DNA of 64,000 bases from LMUY01 sp965199095. GTDB lineage: Bacteria > Pseudomonadota > Alphaproteobacteria > Acetobacterales > Acetobacteraceae. The DNA lies in contig CBDAQM010000008.1 of assembly GCA_965199095.1 (NCBI GenBank), positions 248,001 to 312,000 of the forward strand, given 5' to 3'. The translations under genes and the position numbers were made by a program. How positions within the stretch are numbered: position 1 is the stretch's first letter; every line of letters starts with the position of its first letter. Of this stretch, positions 1 through 9,013 are shown piece after piece. Under the pieces are notes generated by a model, which had not been told where the DNA came from, did not search any database, and saw nothing but the letters and a program-made list of their open reading frames with translations.

Positions 1-213
1 ATCGACCGCCCGCAGGACCAGCGAGGCCGCCGCGACGTTGACGAGCAGCATCCAGCCGGTAGCCAGCACCGCCGCGAACCCGGCCCATTTGGCGCCGCGC
101 CCCCCGCTTTGCTTCAGGAACAATTGCCGGGCGCGAAGCCGGCGGCCGGAGGCGCGGCGCCGGGCTGTTTGCAGCAGCAGGCGGACGACCCGCCAGGATC
201 CCGGCGCGTTCAT
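1..213 (-). CDS. ABC transporter permease, partial (runs off left edge)
   Basis: A reading frame starts at the ATG at 213-211 and stays open to base 1 (71 codons). Its start overlaps the stop of the upstream ATPase gene as ATGA, so the two are translationally coupled. The visible part has a basic N-terminus rich in Arg and Lys followed by a hydrophobic stretch (AAVLATGWMLLVNVAAASL) that looks like a first membrane segment. Position after an ABC-2-type ATPase suggests the membrane subunit of an exporter. Only the N-terminus is visible, so the family is inferred from context and the substrate is unknown. Confidence 0.6.
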   Translation of the reverse strand, partial: MNAPGSWRVVRLLLQTARRRASGRRLRARQLFLKQSGGRGAKWAGFAAVLATGWMLLVNVAAASLVLRAVD

Positions 214-971
214 GCCTGGGCTGGACGCGCGGTCAGCCGCAGGAAGATATCCTCCAAGCTGGCGTCGCCATATTCCGCCCGGAGCGCCTCCAGCGTGCTC
301 ATCGCAACCAGCTCGCCCTCGTTGATGATCACCACGTGCGAACACAACCGGGCCACATGATCCATCAAGTGGGTCGAGAACAAGACCGTCGTCCCCTGCT
401 GCGCCTGTTCGGTGATCAGGTCGTAGAACAGGTGGACCGACTCGACGTCCAGGCCGTTGGTCGGCTCGTCCAGCACCAGCAGCTTCGGCCGGTGCAACAA
501 GGCCAGCAGAAAGCCCAGCTTCTTCTTCATCCCGCGCGAGTAATCTTCGGCAAAGGCGTCCAGGTCATTGGCCATGCGCAGTTGGGCGATCGCGGGCGCC
601 ATCCGGTCCATCGCCTCGGCCACGTTCAGCCCGTGCATCGCCGCGCTGAGCTGCAGCAGTTCGCGGCCGGAGAGATAGGCATAGAAATTGGGCTCGTCCG
701 GCAGGAAGCCGATCCGCCGCATCACGTCGACCCGCTCCTCGAAGGCGTCCAGGGTGTCGATCTGCAATTTGCCCGAGGTCGCCTTGAGGATGCCCATCAT
801 GAGCCTGAACAAGGTCGTCTTGCCGGCGCCGTTCGGGCCGAGCAGGCCGCAGATTTGGCCAGCCGGGATCGCGAAGGAGATGTCGCGCACGGCCACTTTC
901 GCACCGAAGGTTTTTGTAACATTGGTGACCTGGACCAATGCTGCGAACGACTGACCCAAGCCTTCGACCAT
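210..971 (-). CDS. ABC transporter ATP-binding protein (ABC-2/exporter type)
   Basis: This 253-residue protein has a complete ATPase core: Walker A GPNGAGKTT at about residues 45-53, a signature region YSRGMKKKL, Walker B LLVLDEPT directly after it, and a switch His in STHLMDH. The short single-domain layout and the MKKKL variant of the signature are usual for exporter (ABC-2, CcmA-like) ATPases. It would power the membrane subunit encoded immediately downstream with a 4-bp ATGA overlap. Substrate cannot be told from sequence. Confidence 0.9.
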   Translation of the reverse strand: MVEGLGQSFAALVQVTNVTKTFGAKVAVRDISFAIPAGQICGLLGPNGAGKTTLFRLMMGILKATSGKLQIDTLDAFEERVDVMRRIGFLPDEPNFYAYLSGRELLQLSAAMHGLNVAEAMDRMAPAIAQLRMANDLDAFAEDYSRGMKKKLGFLLALLHRPKLLVLDEPTNGLDVESVHLFYDLITEQAQQGTTVLFSTHLMDHVARLCSHVVIINEGELVAMSTLEALRAEYGDASLEDIFLRLTARPAQA

Positions 972-1181
972 TGCCTTCCCGACGCCGCTCTAGGACGCGA
1001 GGAGGCTAGCCGATCGCCGGACCAGCGTCACTAGCGCCTCACCCGGTCCAGCACCGCTCCGCCCCGCTGCGGCCAGGCCGTCCACAGCCCAAGTGTCCGT
1101 CCCAGAACAAAGTCTTGTTCACCAAAAGTATGATGGATTCGAGTGGGGCGAAAACGATCTTCCCGCAGGCAAAGCCCGACT

Positions 1182-2468
1182 TTAAGCCTTTAGCTTCTCA
1201 CGCAGGACACCGGGCGCATACTCCGTTTGCACCAGCCCGCGCTTTTGCAGCTCCGGCACCACCAGCCGGCCGAACTCCTCGAACATGCCGGGGGAAACCG
1301 TCGGCCACACGATGAACCCGTCGCAGCCGCGGGCCTCGAACACATCCTGCATCTGGTCGGCGATGGATTGCGCCGTGCCGACCATGACGCTGCGCGGCTT
1401 GCGGGCGGCGTCGGCGTAGGTAATGCCTTCGGCGCGGGCAACCTGCTGCATGCGCTCATCGATGCCGCTGATGCCGGCCCCACCCTGCGCCTCGGCCACC
1501 GCGCCCGGCGTCAGATGTTTGCCCAGGTCCGCGCCGACCATCGTGGAGTTGTGCGCCAGCACCAGGTCGCTGTCGGCCAGCGCATCGAGTTGGGCAAGCT
1601 TCTCTTGCGCGATCGCCTCCGTCTCGCCGACCACCACGGCCATGGAGTTCAACACGTCGCATTGCTCCTGCGGGCGACCGATCGCCTGCATGCGCTGCCT
1701 GATGTCGGTGCGGAAGGCGATGCTGTCCGCCTTGGTGTGGCTGGCGGCGAAGATCACTTCCGCCCAGCGCGCGGCGAAGGCGCGACCCCGCGGTGACGCC
1801 CCGGCTTGCAGCAGCACCGGCCGCACCTGCGGGCTGCGCGGCATCGCCAGCGGGCCGCGCGTGCTGACCCATTTGCCCTTGAAGTCGGCGTACCGGATTT
1901 TGCCGGCGTCGGCGAACACCCCGCTGTCACGGTCCAGCACCAGGGCGCCTTCGTTCCAGCATTGCCACAGCGCGTCGCACGCCTCCAGCACCTCGTCCGC
2001 CTGGTCGTAGCGTGCCTCCTTGGGCGGCAGGCTATCCAGGCCGAAATTGCGCGCCTCCATGTCGGTGGCCGAGGTGACAACGTTCCAGGCCGCCCGCCCG
2101 CCGCTCAGCAGATCGAGCGAGGCCAGCATCCGGGCGAGCAGATAGGGCGGATGGAAGGTGGTGGACAGCGTGGCGCCCAGGCCGAGATGGGTGGTGACGC
2201 GGGCCATCAACGGCAGCACCAGCATCGGGTCGAGATAGCTGATCTGGCCGCCGCGCTCGATATAGGTGCGGAAGTGGCCGCCATACACGTCCGGGATGCC
2301 GAACGTGTCGGCGAAGAAGCAGGCGTCGAACCGGGCAGCCTCCAGCGTCTGCGCGAGTTGCTCGTAGCGCCGCGGGTCGAATATGTCATGCAGCGCGGAC
2401 GCCGGATGGCGCCATCCGCCGGCATGGCTGGCCGTGGGCCCGGTCTTGAGGTAGGCGATGAGCTTCAT
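1182..2468 (-). CDS. LLM-class flavin-dependent oxidoreductase (NtaA/SnaA/DszA type)
   Basis: A 428-residue two-component flavin monooxygenase-like protein starting MKLIAYLKTGPTASHAGGWRHP; the frame stays open 17 codons further upstream, but this start matches the family N-terminus. Family features seen are the early GGWRHP and the LDLLSGGRAAWNVVTS block that contacts the flavin. The NtaA/SnaA/DszA group uses FMNH2 from a separate reductase to oxidise sulfur- or nitrogen-containing compounds. No reductase gene lies beside it. It stands just downstream of fumC with a gap of about 60 bases. A second, related monooxygenase lies at 10381-11724. The substrate is unknown. Confidence 0.85.
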   Translation of the reverse strand: MKLIAYLKTGPTASHAGGWRHPASALHDIFDPRRYEQLAQTLEAARFDACFFADTFGIPDVYGGHFRTYIERGGQISYLDPMLVLPLMARVTTHLGLGATLSTTFHPPYLLARMLASLDLLSGGRAAWNVVTSATDMEARNFGLDSLPPKEARYDQADEVLEACDALWQCWNEGALVLDRDSGVFADAGKIRYADFKGKWVSTRGPLAMPRSPQVRPVLLQAGASPRGRAFAARWAEVIFAASHTKADSIAFRTDIRQRMQAIGRPQEQCDVLNSMAVVVGETEAIAQEKLAQLDALADSDLVLAHNSTMVGADLGKHLTPGAVAEAQGGAGISGIDERMQQVARAEGITYADAARKPRSVMVGTAQSIADQMQDVFEARGCDGFIVWPTVSPGMFEEFGRLVVPELQKRGLVQTEYAPGVLREKLKA

Positions 2469-2529
2469 GCGTGGCTTGCGGCGCAAGACCGTAGACTCCC
2501 CGCTGGCGAACGCGCTCACGATCAGGCCA

Positions 2530-3936
2530 TCAGGCTCTCTCGGCCACGTAGGGGTGGACCATCTTCAACGGATCGACGATGCGGTCGAACTCCGCCTCAC
2601 TCACGACGTCGAGTGTCATGGCCGCCGCCTTGAGCGTGAGGTCATGGTCCATCGCGTAGTTCGCGACCTCTGCTGCCTTGTCGTAGCCAATGACGGGCGT
2701 CAACGCAGTGACCAACATCACCGAGTTTTCGACATGTCGCTGAATTGTCCTGAGGTTCGGCTTGGTGCCTTCGACGAGGAACTTGCGGAAATTGGTGCAG
2801 CCGTCGGTCAGGATGCAAAGCGAGTGCATGACGTTGTGGATGATCACCGTCTTGTAGACGTTCATCTCCAGATAGCCGCTTGCCCCACCGAACCCGACGG
2901 CCACATCGTTGCCCATCACCTGGACCGCGATCATCGTCAGCGCCTCCGCCTGCGTCGGGTTGACCTTGCCCGGCATGATCGACGAACCGGGCTCGTTGGC
3001 GGGTATGGTCAGTTCGCCAAATCCGGCGCGCGGCCCGCAGGACATCAGGCGGATGTCGTTGGCGATCTTGTACAGTGAGGTCGCCAGCGTCCGGAACGTG
3101 CCGGACAGATGGACCATGGCATCATGCGCCCCCTGCACGGCGAACTTGTTGGCCGCGCTGACGAATGGCAGCCGCGTCAGCCGCGCGATCTCGGCCGTCG
3201 CTGCCTCGGCGAAGCCGGGCGCCGCATCCAGCCCGATGCCCACCGCGGTGCCGCCGAGCGCCAACTGATAGACGCCGTGCAATGCGTCGGCGAGCCGCTC
3301 CTGATTGTCGGACAGCATCGCGGCATATCCCGACCATTCCTGCCCAAGGGTGATCGGCACCGCGTCCTGCATATGCGTCCGCCCGATCTTCACGATGTCC
3401 GCCCACTCCGTCGCCTTCTTGTCCACGGCATCGTGCAACGCCTGCACCGAGGGGCCAAGCCGCCCCGTGACGCCCAAGGCGGCCGCGATGCACATCGCCG
3501 TGGGAAACGTGTCGTTGGACGACTGCGACATGTTGACGTCGTCATTGGGATGCACCGGCGTCTTGCTGGCGAGTGGCGTCCCGGCAAGCTGACAGGCGCG
3601 GTTGGAGATGACTTCGTTGACGTTCATGTTGAACTGGGTGCCGCTGCCGGTCATCCAGACATGCAGCGGGAACATGTCGGCATGCTGCCCGGCCAGGATC
3701 TCTGCGGTCACGGCCACGATCAACGCATGCTTCGTATCGCTCAGCCGCCCGGCCTGATGGTTCGCGTTGGCCGCCGCCTGCTTCAGGATCGCGAAGGCCT
3801 GGATCATCTCCCGCGGGATCAGGTCCTTGCCGATGCTGAAATACTGCAGCGAACGCTGTGTTTCGGCGCCCCAAAGCCTGTCTGCGGCCACGTCGATCTC
3901 GCCCATCGAGTCATATTCTTTTCGGACATTGGACAT
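2530..3936 (-). CDS. fumC: class II fumarate hydratase
   Basis: A 468-residue fumarase of normal family length, converting fumarate to malate in the TCA cycle. It carries the fumarase/aspartase signature GSSIMPGKVNP, the TGSGTQFNMNVNEVI block and the GRTHMQDAVP motif, all typical of the oxygen-stable, iron-free tetrameric class. A GGGGAGA ribosome-binding site lies about 6 bases before the ATG. The nearest neighbours are unrelated, so it is probably monocistronic or drives the downstream monooxygenase at low level. Confidence 0.95.
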   Translation of the reverse strand: MSNVRKEYDSMGEIDVAADRLWGAETQRSLQYFSIGKDLIPREMIQAFAILKQAAANANHQAGRLSDTKHALIVAVTAEILAGQHADMFPLHVWMTGSGTQFNMNVNEVISNRACQLAGTPLASKTPVHPNDDVNMSQSSNDTFPTAMCIAAALGVTGRLGPSVQALHDAVDKKATEWADIVKIGRTHMQDAVPITLGQEWSGYAAMLSDNQERLADALHGVYQLALGGTAVGIGLDAAPGFAEAATAEIARLTRLPFVSAANKFAVQGAHDAMVHLSGTFRTLATSLYKIANDIRLMSCGPRAGFGELTIPANEPGSSIMPGKVNPTQAEALTMIAVQVMGNDVAVGFGGASGYLEMNVYKTVIIHNVMHSLCILTDGCTNFRKFLVEGTKPNLRTIQRHVENSVMLVTALTPVIGYDKAAEVANYAMDHDLTLKAAAMTLDVVSEAEFDRIVDPLKMVHPYVAERA

Positions 3937-4515
3937 CGTGATTCTCCCCGAAAGGACGCTTCGGTGCTGTGAGGTCCGTGTAGCCTTCGCATCAGCCGGC
4001 GATCAGGATCGGATGACTCGCCGGGGCTGCAGTCGGTCGCCTGAGTAGTGTCCGATTCGCCTGCATCCGCCCGGCCCGGACCAGCGCGGAGGCTAGCCGG
4101 CATCGACCCGGCTCGCAACCAACGGCCGCACGGGCTCGGGATACTCGCGGCGGCACTGGCGGCCGATCCTCGGGATGACGGACCTGCGGAGTTCCGACCC
4201 TCGCGCCGCTCGGGGGGGTTATATTAGCGGAGCCGGGCTCCACCAGCTTTAGTGTCTGCCCTCGAACAACGCCGTTCTGTCAATCGATTGCTTGCGGGCA
4301 GATCCTTGGAGTAGGGCGGAAAAACGCAGAGGCTGGGCAAGACTTCGCTGCTGCAAGTCCAGAGCGCCCCTTGGCGCCGCCCGGCCTGGGTTTTTAGCAC
4401 CGAGGCGGATCGACCACGGGGGGCGTGAGCATCGGAGCGCAGAAAACACGCGTCGGATGACCGCCGCAGTAGAGTTCTTGCCCAGACTCGCAACACTTCG
4501 TTGTGGGACAGACAC
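3937..4515. other. gene-free stretch between fumC and the chemoreceptor
   Basis: About 580 bases with no frame that resembles a protein on either strand. The part next to fumC holds its ribosome-binding site and presumably its promoter. The right part (4252-4515) is bounded by imperfect inverted repeats and is listed separately as a possible mobile remnant. Confidence 0.5.
4252..4515. repeat. possible 264-bp inverted-repeat-bounded remnant (MITE-like)
   Basis: The left end reads GTGTCTGCCC and the right end, on the other strand, GTGTCTGTCCC. Both are followed by ACAACG, with a 3-base indel in the left copy. It ends exactly at the stop codon of the chemoreceptor gene. There is no transposase frame and no clear target duplication. 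It may be a small non-autonomous element or a chance match. Confidence 0.3.
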
Positions 4516-6786
4516 CTAGAACTCCGTCCAACTTTCTCCGGCTAACTCCGGAGCTAAGATGGGCTTCCGAAGCGCGGCGCCTCCCCCCTTGCTGACGGCC
4601 TTGAGCGCGGCAACCTTGGGCGCACATTTCGCGGGCTTGGCCGATCGATTCATCGGCTGGACGCTTGTAGCTCCCGTCGCGCCGCTTGGTGCCGCGCCAA
4701 TCTGGAAGCGCTCAGTGAGACTTACCAGTTCCGCCGCCTCTTGGGCCAGTGAGTGACTTGCTGCCGTGCTTTGTTCAACCATGGCCGCGTTTTGTTGCGT
4801 GACCTGGTCCATTTGGTTGATAGCGGTGTTAACCTGGGCCAGCCCAGCCGCCTGTTCCCGCGCCGAAGCCGCGATCTCGCATACAGCCGTTGTGACTTCG
4901 CCGACTTGGGAGACGATCCGAACCAATGCCTGGCCAGTTTCTCCGACGAGCTTGACGCCGACGCCAATCTGCTGGGCCGAGGCGGAGATCAGGGCTTTGA
5001 TCTCCTTGGCCGCCTGCGCCGAGCGCTGAGCCAGGGCGCGCACTTCGGATGCCACCACGGCAAAGCCACGGCCGGCATCGCCGGCACGCGCCGCCTCAAC
5101 TCCGGCATTGAGTGCCAACAGGTTCGTCTGAAACGCAATCTCGTCGATCACCCCGATGATCTGGCCAACCTGCTCTGACGACCGTTCGATACTTCCCATC
5201 GCCGCCACCGCCTGACGCACCACCTCACCGGACTGCACCGCGTCAGTCCGGGTTCGCGCCACGATGTCGCTGGCTTGCTTGGCTCCCTCGGCCGTCTTGC
5301 GCACGGTCGCGGTAATCTGGTCGAGCGCTGCGGCGGTCTGCTCCAGGCTTGCTGCCTGGTGCTCGGTGCGCCGGCTGAGGTCGTCCGACGCCTGGGTGAT
5401 CTCATCGGTTCCGGAGCGAATGCCAGACGTGTTGGTGACGATGTTGCGCACCAAGTCGTGCAACGCGCTCGCGGCAGTGTTGAGGTCGCTACGAAGTTGT
5501 TCGTAGGCCTCAGGCAGAGCGTCATTCAGGCGGAACATCAAATCGCCGCCCGCCAGGCGATGCAGGCCCATGCCGATCGAACCGACCACTAACGCCGCCG
5601 CCGCGGACGCCGCGGTCTGTTCGGCGTCAAGCCGCACCCGCTCGTCCTCCGCCGCACGCCGGTTCGCCGCCTCCGCCTGCTCGCATGCTAACACGCACGC
5701 TTGCAAGGCATTGTCCTTGAACACCTGTACCGCAACCGCCATCACCCCAATCTCGTCGCGGCGGCCAACGCCTGGGATTTCTGCCTCCAGGTCCTGCCGA
5801 GCCAGGCGCCCCATGGCAACCGTCATCAGCTTGATGGGGCGCGTTATCCCCCGTCCGATAGCAAACGCGAGTATTGCGCCAAGCGCCAAGCCCGCGCTGG
5901 CCAGCAACAGTTGCAGCCGGGAGGTGGTGGAGGCGATCCTTTGGGTCTCGGCGCTGCTGGCGGCATATGCCGCGTTCAGCGACACGAGCGCGGGTTGAAG
6001 CTTTGCCTGCGCCTCAAAGCTCTGCGGCCTCATCTGCGTTTCATAAAGATCCATGCTCTTTATCTTGGCGTCAGATATCGCCTCGAATGCCGAAGCATAA
6101 GCCGTCAAGGCCACATCGATCGGCTTTAATAATGCAGCCATAGCAGGCGTTGCATCGTGCTCGGCATCAGCCAGGGCTGCGCTCGCCTTCTCCACATTGG
6201 CTTTGAACGTTGCCGGTCCCTTGCGGTCCCCCGTGGCGAGGAAGCGCCAACTAGCGATCCGGGACAATGAAATCGCAGCCCGAAGCCGCGAAACCTTGGC
6301 CACTTGCCCTCCGCTCAGCCCGTCCGTGCTTTCAAACAACCGGCTTGTTGCCGCCGTGACTTCATCGTCGCCCCTGAACAGCTTGCCCCGTTCGGTCGCT
6401 ACAATGGACTGGAGCTGCACAAACCCATCAAACGTTTCGTCATGCACCTGAAGCGCCGCTTTCACATCCTTGTAAATACGGCGACTTTCTTCCGAAAGGC
6501 TGTTGCTCGCAGCCTCAGTCAGCAACTCGCGCGCGCGCCTCGTGTGATCCTTCACCTCCGCCTGGGCTGCTTCATCTTGGGAAAAACGGTAGCGCTCGTC
6601 ATTTCCCCGAACCGCCTCTACGTTTGCGGCGGTCTCAAGGACCAGAGACTTGTTGGCGGCAAGCTTGTCCATAGCGTCAGTTTGCGCGCTGATACCTGAA
6701 AGCTCAAACAGGCTGAAACCTGCTAATCCAAGGGCGATTCCAATGGTGGCGGCAAAGCCCGAGTAGATACGCGTTGGAATTCTCAT
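4516..6786 (-). CDS. methyl-accepting chemotaxis protein with CheR-docking tail
   Basis: A 756-residue chemoreceptor. The chosen start (MRIPTRIYSGF) has GGAAAG five bases upstream; the frame is open 15 codons further. Order: TM1 at about residues 8-30, a long all-helical periplasmic sensor of about 270 residues, TM2 (LLASAGLALGAILAFAIGRGI), HAMP, then the cytoplasmic signalling coiled coil with the hairpin tip EIAFQTNLLALNAGVEAARAG. The last five residues, SWTEF, fit the x-W-x-x-F pentapeptide that docks the methyltransferase CheR (NWETF in E. coli Tar/Tsr). Helical sensor modules of this kind bind small organic ligands; the ligand here is unknown. No che genes lie nearby. Confidence 0.93.
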   Translation of the reverse strand: MRIPTRIYSGFAATIGIALGLAGFSLFELSGISAQTDAMDKLAANKSLVLETAANVEAVRGNDERYRFSQDEAAQAEVKDHTRRARELLTEAASNSLSEESRRIYKDVKAALQVHDETFDGFVQLQSIVATERGKLFRGDDEVTAATSRLFESTDGLSGGQVAKVSRLRAAISLSRIASWRFLATGDRKGPATFKANVEKASAALADAEHDATPAMAALLKPIDVALTAYASAFEAISDAKIKSMDLYETQMRPQSFEAQAKLQPALVSLNAAYAASSAETQRIASTTSRLQLLLASAGLALGAILAFAIGRGITRPIKLMTVAMGRLARQDLEAEIPGVGRRDEIGVMAVAVQVFKDNALQACVLACEQAEAANRRAAEDERVRLDAEQTAASAAAALVVGSIGMGLHRLAGGDLMFRLNDALPEAYEQLRSDLNTAASALHDLVRNIVTNTSGIRSGTDEITQASDDLSRRTEHQAASLEQTAAALDQITATVRKTAEGAKQASDIVARTRTDAVQSGEVVRQAVAAMGSIERSSEQVGQIIGVIDEIAFQTNLLALNAGVEAARAGDAGRGFAVVASEVRALAQRSAQAAKEIKALISASAQQIGVGVKLVGETGQALVRIVSQVGEVTTAVCEIAASAREQAAGLAQVNTAINQMDQVTQQNAAMVEQSTAASHSLAQEAAELVSLTERFQIGAAPSGATGATSVQPMNRSAKPAKCAPKVAALKAVSKGGGAALRKPILAPELAGESWTEF

Positions 6787-7059
6787 ATGTGCTTTCCAGC
6801 CGGCACTGCCGCACCGCTCCCAACCGATCATCTCGCAAACTTGTATCGCGAAAGACTTAAGAATACCTTATACGAAGCACCGAAGGGAAGACTCGCAAGG
6901 GGTTCTCGTGGCCTGCATTGGTGATTGGATCTGTGGGTCGAATTGGGTGCCGCAAGCGGATGCTTGTTTAAGCGGGTTGGGATCAGTTGACTTCCTGGGC
7001 TTGGGCGCACATGCAGTTCCTGAACTGTGGTGCCGGCCTTGCACGTGAAGGAGTCCGAC

Positions 7060-7378
7060 ATGCAGACAGATGACGCGGTGGTCGCCGTATTCGGCAACCA
7101 CGTAGACGCCGATGCGGCAATCAAGCAACTGGCATCCGATGGGTTCGCGACGAAGCACCTCAGCCTGGTCGGCAAGGGATACTATCGGCATCCCGAAGGA
7201 CAGCGTCATGACATACGAAACCGCCATCAAGGCGGATGACTTCCTGGTGATGGCGCATGGCAGCCAATCGGAGGTCGAGCGGGCGCGCGGCATCCTTGCG
7301 GCCAAGCACCCCAAGCAGCTAGAGGTGCATTTGCGGGAGCCGGCCGGATCCGCAGCACGCCAGCCGGTCCCGGTCTGA
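7060..7378 (+). pseudogene. general-stress-type membrane protein gene with internal out-of-frame deletion
   Basis: The first frame, from ATG 7060 (GTGAAGGAG just upstream), encodes MQTDDAVVAVFGNHVDADA and continues to SLVGKGY near 7183. The homologous C-terminal part (IGIPKDSVMTYETAIKADDF to the stop at 7378) is in the next frame. As I recall this alphaproteobacterial family (about 170 residues, DUF1269/general-stress-protein annotations), a Gly-rich membrane segment of about 75 residues should lie between those two blocks; it is absent. The join near 7181-7186 therefore looks like a deletion that also shifted the frame. The original product would be a small membrane stress protein. Confidence 0.7.
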
Positions 7379-7400
7379 GCGTGAAGGAAGGCCGATTGTA

Positions 7401-8354
7401 ATGCTGCAGTACCATTCGCGACGTAATGCCGTACGACCGGGTCCGACACTGACCAAGGCCGGGCTCGCCGTCACGGCGCTACTGCTGACAGCGTGTCGGG
7501 CATCGGCGCAATCGCCCCCACCGGCGGCCGAAACCATGCCGGCGATCCTCAATCCCGCCACGCAGGAACGCCACCCGGGCAAGATGATCTTCGCCGAACT
7601 GGTGACACCCGACCTCGCGTCGGCCAAGCAGTTCTACGGCGCCTTGTTCGGCTGGACGTTCCAGGACTCGCACATGGGCGCCACCCAGTTCGCCGAGGCG
7701 ATGGCCGGCGGCCATCCGGTTGCCGCACTGATCGACCGCGAGCTGCCGCCTGGCCAGCGCCGTCCGGCACTCTGGCTCTCGTTCTTTTCCGTCTCGGACA
7801 CTGCCAACGCGCGCGCCAGTGCCGCGCAGGCTGGGGCCAAGGTGCTGTTCGAGCCGAAGCTGGTGCCCAATCTCGGCTCCGAAGCCGTCTTGGCGGACCC
7901 GCAGGGCGCCGTGTTCGGCGTCCTCGCATCCAGCAGCGGCGATCCGGCCGACGTCTTGGCCCAGCAGGGCGATTGGATCTGGAGTTCCCTCATCACCAGC
8001 GATCCCGACACAGACGCGGCTTTCTATCAAAACCTGTTTGGCCTGACCGTGTTCAACCTGGACGGACCGCAGGATACGCTGCACTTTATCCTGGCCTCCG
8101 ACGATTATGCGCGAGCAAGCGTCAACCCGTTGCCGCCAAGTCTGCCAAACGCGAAGCCGTACTGGCTCAGCTTTGTGCGGGTGCCGGATGTTGCCCAGGC
8201 GGCTGCGCAGGCGTCGTCGCTTGGCGGCAAGATCGTCCTGTCGCCGAGGGTGGACCGACACGGTGGCAAGATCGCCATCGTGCTTGATCCCCAGGGGGCG
8301 GCAGTCGGGTTGATGGATTGGCCTGAAAACGCGCCGCGCGGAGCCGTGAAGTGA
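7401..8354 (+). CDS. secreted lipoprotein with two VOC (glyoxalase-like) domains
   Basis: A 317-residue protein. The N-terminus has basic residues, a hydrophobic run and a lipobox LTAC at about residues 28-31, so it is probably lipid-anchored outside the inner membrane. Two vicinal-oxygen-chelate repeats follow (about residues 55-175 and 185-310), marked by FAELVTPDLASAKQFYGALFGWTF and SSLITSDPDTDAAFYQNLFGLTV. Such tandem proteins include glyoxalase and dioxygenase relatives, but most are cytosolic, so an exported one is unusual. Its stop overlaps the GTG of the next lipoprotein gene, which suggests a two-gene operon. Substrate is unknown. Confidence 0.85.
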   Translation: MLQYHSRRNAVRPGPTLTKAGLAVTALLLTACRASAQSPPPAAETMPAILNPATQERHPGKMIFAELVTPDLASAKQFYGALFGWTFQDSHMGATQFAEAMAGGHPVAALIDRELPPGQRRPALWLSFFSVSDTANARASAAQAGAKVLFEPKLVPNLGSEAVLADPQGAVFGVLASSSGDPADVLAQQGDWIWSSLITSDPDTDAAFYQNLFGLTVFNLDGPQDTLHFILASDDYARASVNPLPPSLPNAKPYWLSFVRVPDVAQAAAQASSLGGKIVLSPRVDRHGGKIAIVLDPQGAAVGLMDWPENAPRGAVK

Positions 8355-8749
8355 GCCGCTTGCAGCGCAAGGCGACTTCGCTCGTCGGGATGTTTGGTCT
8401 CGCGGCATTCCTCCTTGCAGGCTGCGCTGTCGAGCCCGTGGGAGTCCCGGCGCCGGCCTACGGTCCATCCCCGATCGGGGCTGATTATTACGGCGACTTT
8501 GGAGCTTTCGGCGGGTTCGGCGACGGCTACTTCATAGGACCCTACGGTTACGGCGGTCACCGTTATGGCGGCTTCCATGGGGATCACGCCTGGCGCGGCG
8601 CCGTCGGGGTCCGCTCGATCCCCTCCATCGCCGGTGGCGGCTTTCGCGGCGCGGGACGAGTTCGCGGTGGTGGCGGCTTCCGCGGCGCCGGAGGATTTCA
8701 CGGTGGCGGCGGCGGTTTGCACGGTGGTGGCGGCGGACACGGCAGGTGA
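8351..8749 (+). CDS. small Gly/His-rich lipoprotein
   Basis: A 132-residue protein starting at GTG 8351 and overlapping the VOC gene stop as GTGA. It has a basic N-terminus, a hydrophobic run and a lipobox LAGC at about residues 22-25. The mature part is Tyr/Gly-rich, then strongly Gly-rich with scattered His and Arg (repeats such as GGGGFRGAGGFHGGGGG). No catalytic domain is visible. Low-complexity surface lipoproteins like this are common and mostly uncharacterised. Coupling to the VOC lipoprotein suggests both act in the envelope. Confidence 0.75.
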   Translation: MSRLQRKATSLVGMFGLAAFLLAGCAVEPVGVPAPAYGPSPIGADYYGDFGAFGGFGDGYFIGPYGYGGHRYGGFHGDHAWRGAVGVRSIPSIAGGGFRGAGRVRGGGGFRGAGGFHGGGGGLHGGGGGHGR

Positions 8750-8760
8750 TCACCTGCCGT
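8739..8760 (+). terminator. 22-bp perfect palindrome at the end of the lipoprotein operon
   Basis: A perfect palindrome that can fold as a 9-bp GC-rich stem with a GATC loop. It includes the stop codon of the Gly-rich lipoprotein gene. There is no T-run after it, so it may stabilise the 3' end or aid Rho-dependent termination. Confidence 0.4.
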
Positions 8761-8798
8761 TCGCTCAGTTAGGCGTCTCCGTCAGCCATGATGCTTCA

Positions 8799-8917
8799 CC
8801 TAAGGCAGCGTCGGCAAATTAGTGCGTCGGCACGCCGACAAAGCTGCCGCTCAAAACAAAAGCTTAGGGCTTGTTCGACGCCGCAATCGATCCGATTGAT
8901 GTCGAACAAGCCCTAAG
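8799..8917 (+). repeat. 119-bp structured repeat, copy 1
   Basis: Reads the same as the reverse complement of 25865-25983 with only 4 differences in 119 bases. It contains two stem-loops: GGCAGC...GCTGCC with an inner GTCGGC/GCCGAC pair at 8804-8848, and a perfect 17-bp inverted repeat (8863-8879 with 8901-8917) around a 21-base loop. Both halves of the long stem carry AGGGCTTGTTCGAC. It holds no protein gene. It is probably a palindromic mobile or REP/MITE-like element. Confidence 0.85.
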
Positions 8918-9013
8918 GGCTGGACCTGCCAGGTGGGCCCCTGGCTGGCCACGCGGCCAAGCGCGGCTGGCAAACGCGCCGGGCGGGTTGGCCCCACTCG
9001 CCGGCGCTGGCGT

